Notes: generated from the letters alone by a model not told the origin. DNA of 45,230 nucleotides from Mesorhizobium sp. LSJC280B00 (GCF_000502835.1 NZ_AYVL01000021.1:127360-172589); one strand, 5' to 3'. Shown: positions 17,860 through 26,118, numbered from the stretch's first letter. Translations and numbers: made by a program.

Positions 17860-18333
17860 ATGACCATCGCAAACAGACTGAAGGACTTCATCGACAGAAA
17901 AGGAATTTCCTACGACACCGTCGAGCATCACCGCACGGCGACAAGCAGACAATCCGCCATTGCGGCACATGTGCCTGGCAGCATAATGGCCAAATCGGTG
18001 GTCGTTCACCACGACCGTGGCTACGCGCTCGCCGTGGTTCCAAGCACGCACAGGATAGAACTCGCGACATTGCAGGATGTCATGGACAAGCCTCTTGGAC
18101 TTGCCTCCGAAGACGAGGTGGTCTCGTTGTTCGGCGATTGCGATGTCGGCGCTGTGCCGCCGATCGGCGCTGCCTATGATGTGCCAGTGGTCCTCGATGA
18201 AAGCCTCGGCGACGCTCCCGAAGTCTATTTCGAGGGCGGTGACCATAGGACGCTGGTGCATGTGAGCGGCAAGGATTTCCGCGACCTGACAAAGGACGCG
18301 CGCCAGGCCCGTTTCAGCCACCCGGCCTATTGA
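17860..18333 (+). CDS. YbaK/EbsC-type aminoacyl-tRNA deacylase
   Basis: A 157-residue single-domain YbaK-like protein, probably a trans-editing deacylase that clears mischarged tRNA. The core region VPGSIMAKSVVVHHDRGYALAVVP contains the conserved Lys-Ser pair, and GAVPPIGAAYDVPVVLDESL is the C-terminal loop of the family. The start at ATG 17860 has AAGGGGC upstream. An ATG at 17827 would add eleven residues. Substrate specificity cannot be told. It lies 144 bases after the oxidase operon and ends at a strong terminator. Confidence 0.85.
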   Translation: MTIANRLKDFIDRKGISYDTVEHHRTATSRQSAIAAHVPGSIMAKSVVVHHDRGYALAVVPSTHRIELATLQDVMDKPLGLASEDEVVSLFGDCDVGAVPPIGAAYDVPVVLDESLGDAPEVYFEGGDHRTLVHVSGKDFRDLTKDARQARFSHPAY

Positions 18334-18347
18334 AAGCTCTGCCCCAC

Positions 18348-18395
18348 CCTGCCCGCACCGGCACTTTCACCGGTGCGCGCAGGGCAGGTTTTTTT
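18348..18395 (+). terminator. Rho-independent terminator after the deacylase gene
   Basis: A double-stepped hairpin: outer CCTGCCC with GGGCAGG, inner GCACCGG with CCGGTGC around loop CACTTTCA, followed by a run of seven T. It points plus-ward, closing the gene at 17860-18333. It lies against the convergent DUF2189 gene. Confidence 0.85.
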
Positions 18396-18399
18396 CAGC

Positions 18400-19212
18400 T
18401 CACGGTCTGGTGGCCGGCGGCGATTCCACAACTTTCCGATAGACATGCCAGGTCGCATGACCAAGGATCGGCAGCACGACTGCCAACCCGGCGAACACTG
18501 GCAGCGAGCCGACGATCAGGGCGACGGCGACGATAAGGCCCCACACGGCCATCACGATCGGGTTGGCCAGGACAACGCGCACCGAGGTGTGGATGGCTTC
18601 GTAGGCGCCGACATCGCGGTCGAGCAACAACGGGAATGCGACGACCGTGGTGCACAACACAACCGCGGCGAACACGAAGCCGATGGCGTGACCCAGGATG
18701 ATGAGCGTCCAGCCGCGTCCCGTGGCGAATATTTCACTGATGAAGCTGGACAGCGATTGCGGCGGCGCCGGGCCGAACAGGGTCTGGTAGAATATCTGGG
18801 CCGTCAAAAGCCAGGCGATAAAGATCGCAAGCAGCATGACGCCGACCGCTGCAATAGCCGGCAGTGCCGGAGAACTCCTGACTTCAAAGGCGTGCCTCCA
18901 CGAGGCGTCGAGCCCGGCTTCCCGTCGCCGGCTGATCTCATAGAGGCCGATCGCCGCGAACGGACCAATCAGTGCAAAGCCGGATACAAGCGGAAACAGC
19001 AATGGCAGCGTGTTGTTACCTGATGTCCAGACAGCAAGCACGACTCCCGCAATCGGATAGATCAGGCAGAGAAAAACGATGTGCGACGGTTTGACCATGA
19101 AATCATCGACGCCACGCCTGAGCGCATCAAAAAGATCGGAGACACCGATTTTTCGAATTCTGGTGTGTTCCAGCGTCTCGCTGGCGCCTGCTATCACGTG
19201 AAAGCTTGCCAT
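18400..19212 (-). CDS. DUF2189 membrane protein
   Basis: A 270-residue membrane protein of the DUF2189 family, which is often annotated near cytochrome oxidase genes. A soluble N-terminus (IRKIGVSDLFDALRRGVDDF) precedes about six hydrophobic segments. PFAAIGLYEISRRREAG is the family's conserved loop, with Tyr, Glu and Arg residues. The ATG at 19212 is chosen because GGAGG lies 7 bases before it; another ATG two codons upstream overlaps that site. Function is unknown. The oxidase genes on both sides suggest a role in assembly or the membrane environment of the oxidase, which is inference. Confidence 0.85.
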   Translation of the reverse strand: MASFHVIAGASETLEHTRIRKIGVSDLFDALRRGVDDFMVKPSHIVFLCLIYPIAGVVLAVWTSGNNTLPLLFPLVSGFALIGPFAAIGLYEISRRREAGLDASWRHAFEVRSSPALPAIAAVGVMLLAIFIAWLLTAQIFYQTLFGPAPPQSLSSFISEIFATGRGWTLIILGHAIGFVFAAVVLCTTVVAFPLLLDRDVGAYEAIHTSVRVVLANPIVMAVWGLIVAVALIVGSLPVFAGLAVVLPILGHATWHVYRKVVESPPATRP

Positions 19213-19350
19213 GACCATTCCTCCAGACCAGGTCCGGTAAGGTCGCGTTTTACGGTGCTGCCGTTCTGCATGATTGGCCCACGCAAACCGCGACCTGCAC
19301 CATGATCAATATACTCTCATGCGGGGGACTTGTCGCGCTTTGTAGGAAGG

Positions 19351-19372
19351 CCCGGGAGTAGGAGCTCCCGGG
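19351..19372. other. Perfect GC-rich hairpin in the DUF2189-ctaB gap
   Basis: CCCGGGAG (19351-19358) and CTCCCGGG (19365-19372) form an 8-bp stem around a 6-base loop. AGG and CCT may extend it across small bulges. No T run follows on either strand, so it is not a typical terminator. It could be a protein-binding site or an RNA structure. Confidence 0.4.
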
Positions 19373-19432
19373 TAGCCTGACTAGCTACGGACGCCGTTCT
19401 TCGATATGCTCTTCTAGTCGAAGGTGAAGGTC

Positions 19433-19513
19433 ATGGACGGAAGGACAGTTCTCATACTCGGCCTTGGCGTCATTATTCTGCTGTTGCTGGGATTTTGTGC
19501 TCTGCCAACGTGA
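19433..19513 (+). CDS. Possible 26-residue membrane micro-protein
   Basis: A short open frame beginning MDGRTVLILGLGVIILLLLG and ending FCALPT would give one hydrophobic helix with a charged start, typical of small membrane proteins. AAGGTGAAGG ends two bases before the ATG and could serve as a ribosome-binding site. The frame stops 15 bases before the end of convergent ctaB. No homologue is recognised. It could be a small oxidase-associated peptide, or chance coding in a spacer. Confidence 0.4.
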   Translation: MDGRTVLILGLGVIILLLLGFCALPT

Positions 19514-19528
19514 TGTTTTGAGCCGGGG

Positions 19529-20461
19529 TCAATAGTCGGCTGAAGCGATCACTCGCATTACAATGGTGTCGGCAAGCAACGCCGCAAATATTGCGAAAAG
19601 ATAGACAATCGAATACGCAAACAGTGCCTTTGCCGGCTTCATCTCCTTGTCGGCGACGAGAACCTTCCAGGCCTGCCAAATGAAACCTGCACCCAACGCG
19701 GCTGAAACAGTGCCGTAATATCCGCTCGCGAAGCCGAAGCCCCAAGGAAGCACGCCGATTGGCGCCAAGAGCAGCGAATAGGCGAAGATTTGTTTTCTGG
19801 TCGAGTGCTGGCCGGCCACATTCGGCATCATCGGGACCCCCGCCGCGGCATAGTCACCGACCTTGAAAAGGGCCAGCGCCCAGAAATGAGGCGGCGTCCA
19901 GAGGAAAATGATCAGAAACAGGATGAGACTTTCAATGCCGATTGCGCCGGTTGCAGCAGCCCACCCGATCACCGGAGGAAGGGCGCCTGCCGCGCCGCCT
20001 ATGACGATATTCTGTGGCGTCGAGCGCTTCAGCCACATCGTGTAGATAACAACATAGAAAAAGATGGTGAACGCCAACAACGATGCGGCGAGCCACCCCA
20101 CCAGCACGCCGAGCGTCATGACCGACAGTGCGGAAAGCACCAGACCGAAGCTGAGAGCTTCGCCAGGCGTGACGCGACCGGACGGAATTGGTCGCTTGGA
20201 CGTGCGAGACATCAAGGCGTCTATGTCTGCGTCGTACCACATATTGAGCGCGCCGGCGGCTCCCGCTCCAACCGCGATTGCGCCGATGGCAATTACGGCG
20301 ATAACTGGATTCATCACGCCGGGCGCCATCATCAGGCCGACGAAGGCAGTAAACACGGCAAGCGCCATGACGCGTGGCTTCAAAAGCGCAAAGAAATCAC
20401 CCGCCGTCGCCTCCGAGAGGCGGATGCCGGTATCCTTGAGACGGCTTTCTTCAGTCGACAT
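19529..20461 (-). CDS. ctaB: Heme O synthase (protoheme IX farnesyltransferase)
   Basis: A 310-residue UbiA-family membrane enzyme that attaches farnesyl to heme B to make heme O for heme-copper oxidases. The prenyl-diphosphate/Mg motif NMWYDADIDALMSRTSKRP is intact, preceded by FFALLKPRVMALAVFTAF. The second motif region is FLWTPPHFWALALFKVGDYAAAGVPMMP. About nine membrane helices are expected. It lies beside the oxidase operon but is read the opposite way. No heme A synthase (ctaA) is in the window. Confidence 0.95.
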   Translation of the reverse strand: MSTEESRLKDTGIRLSEATAGDFFALLKPRVMALAVFTAFVGLMMAPGVMNPVIAVIAIGAIAVGAGAAGALNMWYDADIDALMSRTSKRPIPSGRVTPGEALSFGLVLSALSVMTLGVLVGWLAASLLAFTIFFYVVIYTMWLKRSTPQNIVIGGAAGALPPVIGWAAATGAIGIESLILFLIIFLWTPPHFWALALFKVGDYAAAGVPMMPNVAGQHSTRKQIFAYSLLLAPIGVLPWGFGFASGYYGTVSAALGAGFIWQAWKVLVADKEMKPAKALFAYSIVYLFAIFAALLADTIVMRVIASADY

Positions 20462-20607
20462 TCAGACGACCACCGATGGGAATGGCAGCCTAGCCGGCCA
20501 ATGTCTTTTTTGCAACGAGCCGCCCTCCCACCGACACTGCCGGCAGATTGCGGCCGAGGCTATGCCTCGACCTGTTTGCTATGCCAAGATCCGGCGGAAG
20601 AGCCGGG

Positions 20608-20988
20608 CTATTTGGAGAATTGCTTCAGATAAGCAATGACGTTGGCGATGTCCTCGTCTTTCTTGAGGCCGACAAACGCCATCTTGGTTCCTTTGACCAT
20701 CGCCTTGGGATCGCGAAGGTAGGTCGTCAGCGTGGCTTCGTCCCATTTAACGCCGGATTTTCCGGCCTCGGTCATAGCCTTGGAATAGCTGAACCCTGGA
20801 TGCGTGCCGGCCGTTCGGCCGATGACGCCGTTCAAGGACGGACCGATCTTGTTCTGATCCTTGTCCGCGATATGGCAGACCTTGCATTTGGCGAAGACCT
20901 TCTCACCCGCCGCGGCATCCTGTGCCCGCGAGGGGCCGGCAATGACGGTGGCGACGGACATGATGATGAAAAACACAATGGCACGCAT
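20608..20988 (-). CDS. Small exported class I cytochrome c
   Basis: A 126-residue periplasmic cytochrome c of the c2/c550 type. The ATG at 20988 has GGGAGGAA upstream; the longer frame to 21042 lacks a good site. A signal peptide ends around PSRAQ. Heme attachment is at CKVCH, and the axial Met is in GTKMAFVGLKKDEDIANV. The loop NKIGPSLNGVIGRTAGTHPGFSYS is characteristic of this type. It lies upstream of ctaB on the same strand with 146 bases between. It is a good candidate electron donor to the oxidase, by position. Confidence 0.92.
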   Translation of the reverse strand: MRAIVFFIIMSVATVIAGPSRAQDAAAGEKVFAKCKVCHIADKDQNKIGPSLNGVIGRTAGTHPGFSYSKAMTEAGKSGVKWDEATLTTYLRDPKAMVKGTKMAFVGLKKDEDIANVIAYLKQFSK

Positions 20989-21173
20989 GGCATTTCCTCC
21001 CTGATCGCCAATTTGCCCTGGCTGACCTGCACAGGCCGACATTTAGTCCGCTCGCATGCGCTCTTGAATGGCAGAACGGATATCCAATGCCTGGGGTTGC
21101 GGCACCTACATACCACAGAACCCGGCCGGCAGGTAGAGTTCGGCCATGCAAAGGTTTAATGCGGACAATCTGC

Positions 21174-21698
21174 TCAAGGCAATTTGGTGTTGCAGCTGGC
21201 GGCGATCCGGCCGATCGCCTCTTCAACTCCGGTGAGGTCAAACTCGGCTTTGCCGCGCCCCGACAGCAGCCCGAACCGCCAGGACAGCAGCAGCCGGTCC
21301 GCGGAAATCAGTCGCCTGATGCCGTCGGCACCGTCGCGGACCAGCATTCTGCTGCGCGGGCCGACCGACCAGCTTTCGTTGAGCTTGCCGGATTGGCCGA
21401 CAGTCACCGACATGGCGATGGTTCGGCTGGCGGAAACGGTGTCGCTCAGTTGCAGCCATTCGCTCCAACGCGGTTCGCCGGCTGTCCGGCAGGCGATCGT
21501 CAAAACCGGGCTGTAGCTCAATGCGCCGCCACCGGTGATGAGCTTGTTGGTCGCGTAAAGCGAGGCGGTGACAAGGCCATCGCTGCTCTTGTCGAACCGC
21601 CAGTTGTCGAGAACCGTATCAGCCTGGGCAATGCCGCAGACCGACGCAAGCAGGAACGCCGCCGCCACGCTTCCGATACCGAAGAACTGTCTCAACGA
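21174..21698 (-). CDS. Exported protein with a possible VasI/TagO-like fold
   Basis: A 174-residue exported protein. The TTG at 21698 is preferred because GGAGG lies 6 bases upstream of it. The signal peptide is RQFFGIGSVAAAFLLASVCG with cleavage after AQA. The mature part starts DTVLDNWRFDKSSDGLVTAS and has the pattern of a single beta-sandwich domain: LTIACRTAG, a central Trp-rich strand, a late FDLTGVEEAI, and a final Cys (AASCNT). This resembles the VasI/TagO or IalB-like exported domains, but the match is weak. No type VI secretion genes are nearby, and function is unknown. Confidence 0.7.
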   Translation of the reverse strand, partial: SLRQFFGIGSVAAAFLLASVCGIAQADTVLDNWRFDKSSDGLVTASLYATNKLITGGGALSYSPVLTIACRTAGEPRWSEWLQLSDTVSASRTIAMSVTVGQSGKLNESWSVGPRSRMLVRDGADGIRRLISADRLLLSWRFGLLSGRGKAEFDLTGVEEAIGRIAASCNTKLP

Positions 21699-21808
21699 TG
21701 CCTCCAACAACCGCTGCGGTCAGCAACCCAGCGCAGATAATCATCAAAGCTTCATATCGCTACCTCGACCGCCAGATGCGTGAAATCCGTTGCGTCTGCG
21801 CCACAACG

Positions 21809-21837
21809 AAAAAGGCCGCCTCGAGAAGGCGGCCTTT
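21809..21837 (-). terminator. Rho-independent terminator of tig
   Basis: Read on the minus strand, AGGCCGCC and GGCGGCCT form an 8-bp stem around a 7-base loop, followed by a run of five T. It lies 19 bases after the tig stop. Confidence 0.85.
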
Positions 21838-21855
21838 CGGAATTCAGCAGGGACG

Positions 21856-23331
21856 TTATTCAGCGTCCTTGGCGGCCTTCTTCTTCGGCGCGGCCTTTTT
21901 CTTCGGCTCTTCAGCGTCGTCGTCGGCCTTCTTGGTGTCCGCTTTTTTCGCAGCCGCCTTCTTCGCCGGCTTGGCCTTGGTTGTCTCCGTATCCTCGTCG
22001 TCGGCCAGCAGCTCTTCCTTGCTGACCTTGACATCGGTGACCGAAATCTGGCCGAGCAGATGGTCAACCACCTTCTCTTCGAACATCGGCGCGCGCAACG
22101 TGTTCAGCGCTTCGGGATTATTGCGATAGAATTCGAAGGCTTCCTGCTGCTGGTTGGCCGGATAGCGACGCACCTGCTCGAACAGGCCGCGCTGCAATTC
22201 CTCGTCCGTCACGGTGACGCCGGCCTTCTCGCCGATTTCGGCGAGAACCAGGCCGAGACGCACGCGGCGCTCGGCAAGCCGCATGTATTCGGCACGCGCT
22301 TCTTCTTCCGTCGTCTCTTCGTCGGCAAAGGTGCGCCCAGCAGCTTCGAGGTCGCGGTTGACCTGGTTCCAGATGTTGTTGAACTCGGCCTCGACGAGCT
22401 TGGACGGCGCCTCGAACGAGTAAGCAGCGTCGAGCTGGTCGAGCAACTGCCGCTTGACTTTCTGGCGCGTTATCGAGCCGAACTGGTTCTCGATCTGACC
22501 GCGCACCACCTCGCGCAGGCGCTCCAGCGATTCAAGGCCGAGATTTTTGGCCATCTCGTCGTTGATCTCAAGCGCGCCGGGCTTCGACACTTCCTTGATC
22601 GTCACGTCAAAAGTGGCTTCCTTGCCGGCCAGATGCGCCGCCTGGTAGTTTTCCGGGAAGGTAACCGTGACCTGCTTCTCGTCGCCGGCCTTGCTGCCGA
22701 CCAGCTGGTCCTCGAAGCCGGGGATGAATTCCTTCGAGCCGAGCACCAGCGGCTGATCGGTGCCCGCGCCGCCGCCGAAGGCTTCGCCGTCGATCTTGCC
22801 GACATAATCGATGGTCACGCGATCGCCCTCGGCGGCCTTGCCTGTCTTCGGCTCGTAAGTGCGGGCGGATTCAGCGACACGCTTGACCTGCTCGTCGATC
22901 TCTTCATCCGGCACGTCGAACACCTGGCGCGTCACCTTGATGTCGGAGAAATCCTTGATCTCGATCGGCGGAATGACCTCATAGTTCAGGCGGAACTCGA
23001 AATCGGCACCGCCTGCCAGGATCTTCTCGGCTTCCTTCTCGTCCTCGGTCATGATCACTTCGGGCTGCATGGCGGCCTTTTCGCCGCGCCCGGTGATGAT
23101 CGAACGGGTCGAATCGTTGAGAATCTCGTTGACCACTTCGGCCATGAATGATTTGCCGTAGACCTTGCGCAGATGCTGCACCGGCACCTTGCCGGGGCGG
23201 AAGCCGTTGATGCGGACCTTGTTCCTGGCATCGGAGAGCCGCGCCATCAGCTTGGCTTCCATGTCACCGGCCGGCACGGTGATCTTGATCTCGCGCTTGA
23301 GACCGGAGTTGAGCGTTTCGGTGACCTGCAT
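21856..23331 (-). CDS. tig: Trigger factor, ribosome-bound chaperone
   Basis: This chaperone binds nascent chains at the ribosome exit and has prolyl isomerase activity. At 491 residues it shows the N-terminal ribosome-binding domain with GFRPGKVPVQHLRKVYG, a central FKBP-type domain (GDRVTIDYVGKIDGEAFGGG), and the C-terminal helical arms. The final 40 residues are a Lys/Ala-rich repetitive tail (KPAKKAAAKKADTKKA and on), which is common in rhizobial trigger factors. The start at ATG 23331 (MQVTETLNSG) has AAAGG 7 bases upstream; the adjacent ATG at 23334 is one codon earlier. Confidence 0.97.
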   Translation of the reverse strand: MQVTETLNSGLKREIKITVPAGDMEAKLMARLSDARNKVRINGFRPGKVPVQHLRKVYGKSFMAEVVNEILNDSTRSIITGRGEKAAMQPEVIMTEDEKEAEKILAGGADFEFRLNYEVIPPIEIKDFSDIKVTRQVFDVPDEEIDEQVKRVAESARTYEPKTGKAAEGDRVTIDYVGKIDGEAFGGGAGTDQPLVLGSKEFIPGFEDQLVGSKAGDEKQVTVTFPENYQAAHLAGKEATFDVTIKEVSKPGALEINDEMAKNLGLESLERLREVVRGQIENQFGSITRQKVKRQLLDQLDAAYSFEAPSKLVEAEFNNIWNQVNRDLEAAGRTFADEETTEEEARAEYMRLAERRVRLGLVLAEIGEKAGVTVTDEELQRGLFEQVRRYPANQQQEAFEFYRNNPEALNTLRAPMFEEKVVDHLLGQISVTDVKVSKEELLADDEDTETTKAKPAKKAAAKKADTKKADDDAEEPKKKAAPKKKAAKDAE

Positions 23332-23674
23332 CATAAAACCTTTGTTTCCACCAATGAGGCCGTCAAACGGCCCCTGCCGTTTACAGCCTGCCGGTATGAT
23401 CTTGCCGGGAATGGCTTTTGGTGCGGGACTTGGCGATCTGTCCGCTCAACGCGGCACAAATCCTCCAGAAATACGCTCCAAAATGTGAATAAGTCTTTGT
23501 TTTTCCTACTTCTTATCACATTCTGCAGAAGCGGATCGTCGCGTCCCGTCACATTCGACACGCCTTTTGTCACAGGCGCGGCCGATTTTCAACCATCTTT
23601 GCATTGCGGCCAATGATGCCGATGTGGGCTCTGACATTGACAGAATGATGGCTACATGGGATTGGCCGGGCAAT
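23332..23674. other. Intergenic region between tig and tRNA-Leu
   Basis: This 343-base spacer has no convincing gene. A hairpin AAACGGC/GCCGTTT (23365-23382) would fall in the tig leader RNA. The middle is AT-richer (about 23480-23525) and is the likely place for the tig promoter. No promoter could be assigned with confidence. Confidence 0.5.
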
Positions 23675-23759
23675 GCGGATGTGGCGGAATTGGTAGACGC
23701 CCTGGATTTAGGTTCCAGTGCCGAAAGGCGTGGGGGTTCGAGTCCCTTCATCCGCACCA
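23675..23759 (+). tRNA. tRNA-Leu (anticodon TAG)
   Basis: A class II tRNA with a long variable arm. The acceptor stem is GCGGATG (from 23675) with CATCCGC before discriminator A. The anticodon stem CTGGA/TCCAG (23702-23718) holds loop TTTAGGT with TAG at 23709-23711. The variable arm TGCCGAAAGGCGT is present, the T arm contains GGTTCGAGTCC, and CCA is encoded at 23757-23759. Confidence 0.97.
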
Positions 23760-23850
23760 TCCTTCGCTCTTCGAGCTTCGGGTGGCAGGCCACTCGAAGC
23801 TCCTCCAAAGCCTTGGCGAAGGAGGATCATTGCCAAGGCCGTAGCGCGAT

Positions 23851-24435
23851 CTAGTAAAGCGGCTCCTCGAACAGTGTCTTGTCGCCGTCCACCAGCGCCT
23901 TGATCTGCGCGGTGCCGTTGGCCGCAATCGCCACCCGGATGCCGAACGGCCGCACCCGCATGTCGTTCTGGATCGCCATCCCCTCGCCTTCCGGCAGATA
24001 GAAGCGCTCGATGCCGTAATCCGGCGCGATCGTCGTTGCTCCCTGGCTGATATTCCAGCCCTCGGAGACGTGTCCGACGATATCGGCTTCATTGGATGCT
24101 GCCGGCGCCGGCGCTTGCCCGAACCAAGCCGCGGTCGGCCCCCAATAGCCGTCGGCGCCCTGCTTCAGCCTGACCACGATCGACGTTTCCTCGCTGGAAA
24201 GCTTGCCGGCCGGAATGTTGCCGATCAGCTTCACCGGTATGCGCGAAATATCGTAGCCGAGCAGAATGTAGTCACCGCGCAAGAGATCGCGCGGATCGAT
24301 CGGCTCGACCCTGAGCAGGACCTGCTTGCCATCGCGCAGGATCGCCGCGCGTCCGGCGATGATCCAGCTCAGAAAGCCGATCTGGACGAGCGCCAGGACC
24401 AGCGCCGAGATGATCAGTCTTTTGCCGGTCATCAT
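23851..24435 (-). CDS. GDYXXLXY-domain membrane-anchored protein
   Basis: A 194-residue protein with one N-terminal membrane anchor (LIISALVLALVQIGFLSWII) and an extracytoplasmic domain. The signature GDYILLGY (in RGDYILLGYDIS) names the family; the function is unknown. Its ATG overlaps the stop of the DUF2157 gene (ATGA), so the two are translationally coupled. This pairing is frequent, and the two products probably act together in the membrane. Confidence 0.88.
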   Translation of the reverse strand: MMTGKRLIISALVLALVQIGFLSWIIAGRAAILRDGKQVLLRVEPIDPRDLLRGDYILLGYDISRIPVKLIGNIPAGKLSSEETSIVVRLKQGADGYWGPTAAWFGQAPAPAASNEADIVGHVSEGWNISQGATTIAPDYGIERFYLPEGEGMAIQNDMRVRPFGIRVAIAANGTAQIKALVDGDKTLFEEPLY

Positions 24436-25550
24436 GCCGCCGCTCCTGTCATGTTCGAGGCGTTCATGCGCTTTTCTATGCGGATGATAATGAAAGCAAG
24501 AACGGCGAGAAGCACCGCCGCCGCAAGGAAGAAGCCTGCCGTGTCGAGCATTGATTGCAGCATCACCACATAGATGATGGCGAGTTCGAAGGCGAAGCCC
24601 GCATAGGCAACCCAGCGCAGTCCCCGGCTCTCGCGGCCGCCCAGCACGATCGCCGCGACGATGCCGGCCAGCGCAACAGCCGAGGCAATGGCGAAGCCGC
24701 TATTGTAGCTGCTTTCATCCGCCAGTTCGAATTGGATCATCGCCAGGCCGGTGAGAAAGCCGATCAGCGCGTGCAAGGGCAACCTGCCGCCGAGTTGCAA
24801 AACCCTCTCGACCGGCCCGGCAGCAAAGATCGCAGCGGTAAAAAGCAGCACCGATGCGGCAACGAGCGGGATGGCGACTTGCAGCGTGTCGTATTCCATG
24901 GCCAACAGCACGAGGTAGAAAAGGAGCGACAGGATGATCAGGTGGCGCGCCGCCTGGCTGCGCGTCCAGAACGAAACGGCGAACAGAATTAGCGCCATGA
25001 CCACGAAGAGATGCGGAAATTCCGTGCGCCGGAAGTAGTCGAACCCTCTCAGGAACAGCCAGGCATCGGCGATGCCGACGGCAGCGACGGTCAGCGGGTT
25101 TGAGCGCAGCGCCACCGCCGCCAGCGCCGTGCCGGCGCCCCAGGTGATCAAGGCCGAGGCCTCGTCGCCCGACAAATGATACATCTGGCCGATCAGCGCG
25201 ATCGATCCGCCGAACGCTGCTGCCGCGACGATCCACAGTGCTTCGCCGATCGCCGCATGGTCGCGCATCTTCAGCACCGCGCCGCCGACATAGCCGGCAA
25301 GGATAACGGCAAAAAGTGCCGCGACCCGCACCAGCCGCGGGATGACTTCCCAGTTGGCGGCGATAAAGATCAGGATAGCCGCGCCGAACAGCAGCGCCGC
25401 CATCATCGCCAGGATCGAGCCGAAACTCAGCGATTTGCGTTCGTTTGCCTCGACGTCGCGCGTCAGCGCATCGGCCGTCGGCGCGTCGATCAGGCCAGCC
25501 TGCTGCCATCGCGCGATATCCGACCTGACCCGTGACGAATAGCTCGCCAT
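24432..25550 (-). CDS. DUF2157 polytopic membrane protein
   Basis: A 372-residue protein with a soluble N-terminal segment (SDIARWQQAGLIDAPTADAL) followed by ten or more hydrophobic helices. The N-terminal region and the first helices (FGSILAMMAALLFGAAILIF, then NWEVIPRLVR) match the DUF2157 family. The ATG at 25550 follows a very G-rich stretch (GGGGGAGGGG) that can act as ribosome-binding site. A longer frame to 25592 has none. It is coupled to the GDYXXLXY gene downstream. Function is unknown. Confidence 0.87.
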   Translation of the reverse strand: MASYSSRVRSDIARWQQAGLIDAPTADALTRDVEANERKSLSFGSILAMMAALLFGAAILIFIAANWEVIPRLVRVAALFAVILAGYVGGAVLKMRDHAAIGEALWIVAAAAFGGSIALIGQMYHLSGDEASALITWGAGTALAAVALRSNPLTVAAVGIADAWLFLRGFDYFRRTEFPHLFVVMALILFAVSFWTRSQAARHLIILSLLFYLVLLAMEYDTLQVAIPLVAASVLLFTAAIFAAGPVERVLQLGGRLPLHALIGFLTGLAMIQFELADESSYNSGFAIASAVALAGIVAAIVLGGRESRGLRWVAYAGFAFELAIIYVVMLQSMLDTAGFFLAAAVLLAVLAFIIIRIEKRMNASNMTGAAA

Positions 25551-25772
25551 GCCCCTCCCCCTTTGCTTGGTCCTTTTAGCTCGTCCGGCCAAGCGTTTGA
25601 CCTAACGGCATTTTCCGATCTGGGCGGAAAACCGGACGCGCGTTAATGCTGCATTGCACAATTTGCATTGCTGCCATGCACCAATAGCGCTTTTAAATCG
25701 ATATAACCCCACCTATTTTCACGGTGCACACAAAGACGGAATGATCCGAAAGAAAGACGAAACGAGACTACC

Positions 25773-25913
25773 ATGAACCTGATCCGCAACTATCGCAACT
25801 GGCGCCGCTATAGGGACACCGTGTCCGAGCTGAACCGCCTGAGCACCCGTGAACTGACCGACCTCGGCATCAGCCGCAGCGACATTCACTACGTCGCCCG
25901 CAAGGCGGTCTAA
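25773..25913 (+). CDS. DUF1127 micro-protein (first tandem copy)
   Basis: A 46-residue basic protein starting MNLIRNYRNWRRYRDTVSEL, with the DUF1127 core LSTRELTDLGISRSDI. It is rich in Arg and carries no membrane segment. DUF1127 proteins are widespread in alphaproteobacteria; one, CcaF1 of Rhodobacter sphaeroides, binds RNA and affects processing of the CcsR sRNAs encoded with it. Here the gene is followed after 48 bases by a close paralogue and then by CTCCTCCC-loop RNAs, so a similar role is likely by context. The ribosome-binding site is only a weak A/G-rich stretch. Confidence 0.9.
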   Translation: MNLIRNYRNWRRYRDTVSELNRLSTRELTDLGISRSDIHYVARKAV

Positions 25914-25961
25914 TCCTTCGGGCCGCAAATGGTCCGAACCAGTTTTGAAAAGAGAACGACA

Positions 25962-26102
25962 ATGAACCTGATCCGCAACTATCGTAACTGGCGCGTCTAC
26001 CGCGAGACGGTTACCGAGCTGGGTCGCCTGTCGAATCGCCAGCTCAACGATCTCGGCATCGTCCGCGACGAGATCAAGATGGTCGCTCGCAGGGCGATCT
26101 AA
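25962..26102 (+). CDS. DUF1127 micro-protein (second tandem copy)
   Basis: A 46-residue paralogue of the previous gene. The first eleven residues are identical (MNLIRNYRNWR). Later positions differ (VYRETVTELGRLSNRQLNDL against RYRDTVSELNRLSTRELTDL), and the end is VARRAI rather than VARKAV. The equal length and high identity point to a tandem duplication followed by divergence. GAAAAGAGAA precedes the ATG. The stop lies 16 bases before the first CTCCTCCC hairpin, so the RNAs may be released from the 3' part of this transcript. Confidence 0.9.
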   Translation: MNLIRNYRNWRVYRETVTELGRLSNRQLNDLGIVRDEIKMVARRAI

Positions 26103-26118
26103 CCACAAGAATTTCGCC

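Noticed and set aside
21790..23151. A 453-codon open frame on the plus strand
   Set aside because: It is antisense to tig, whose start, signature and terminator are all clear.
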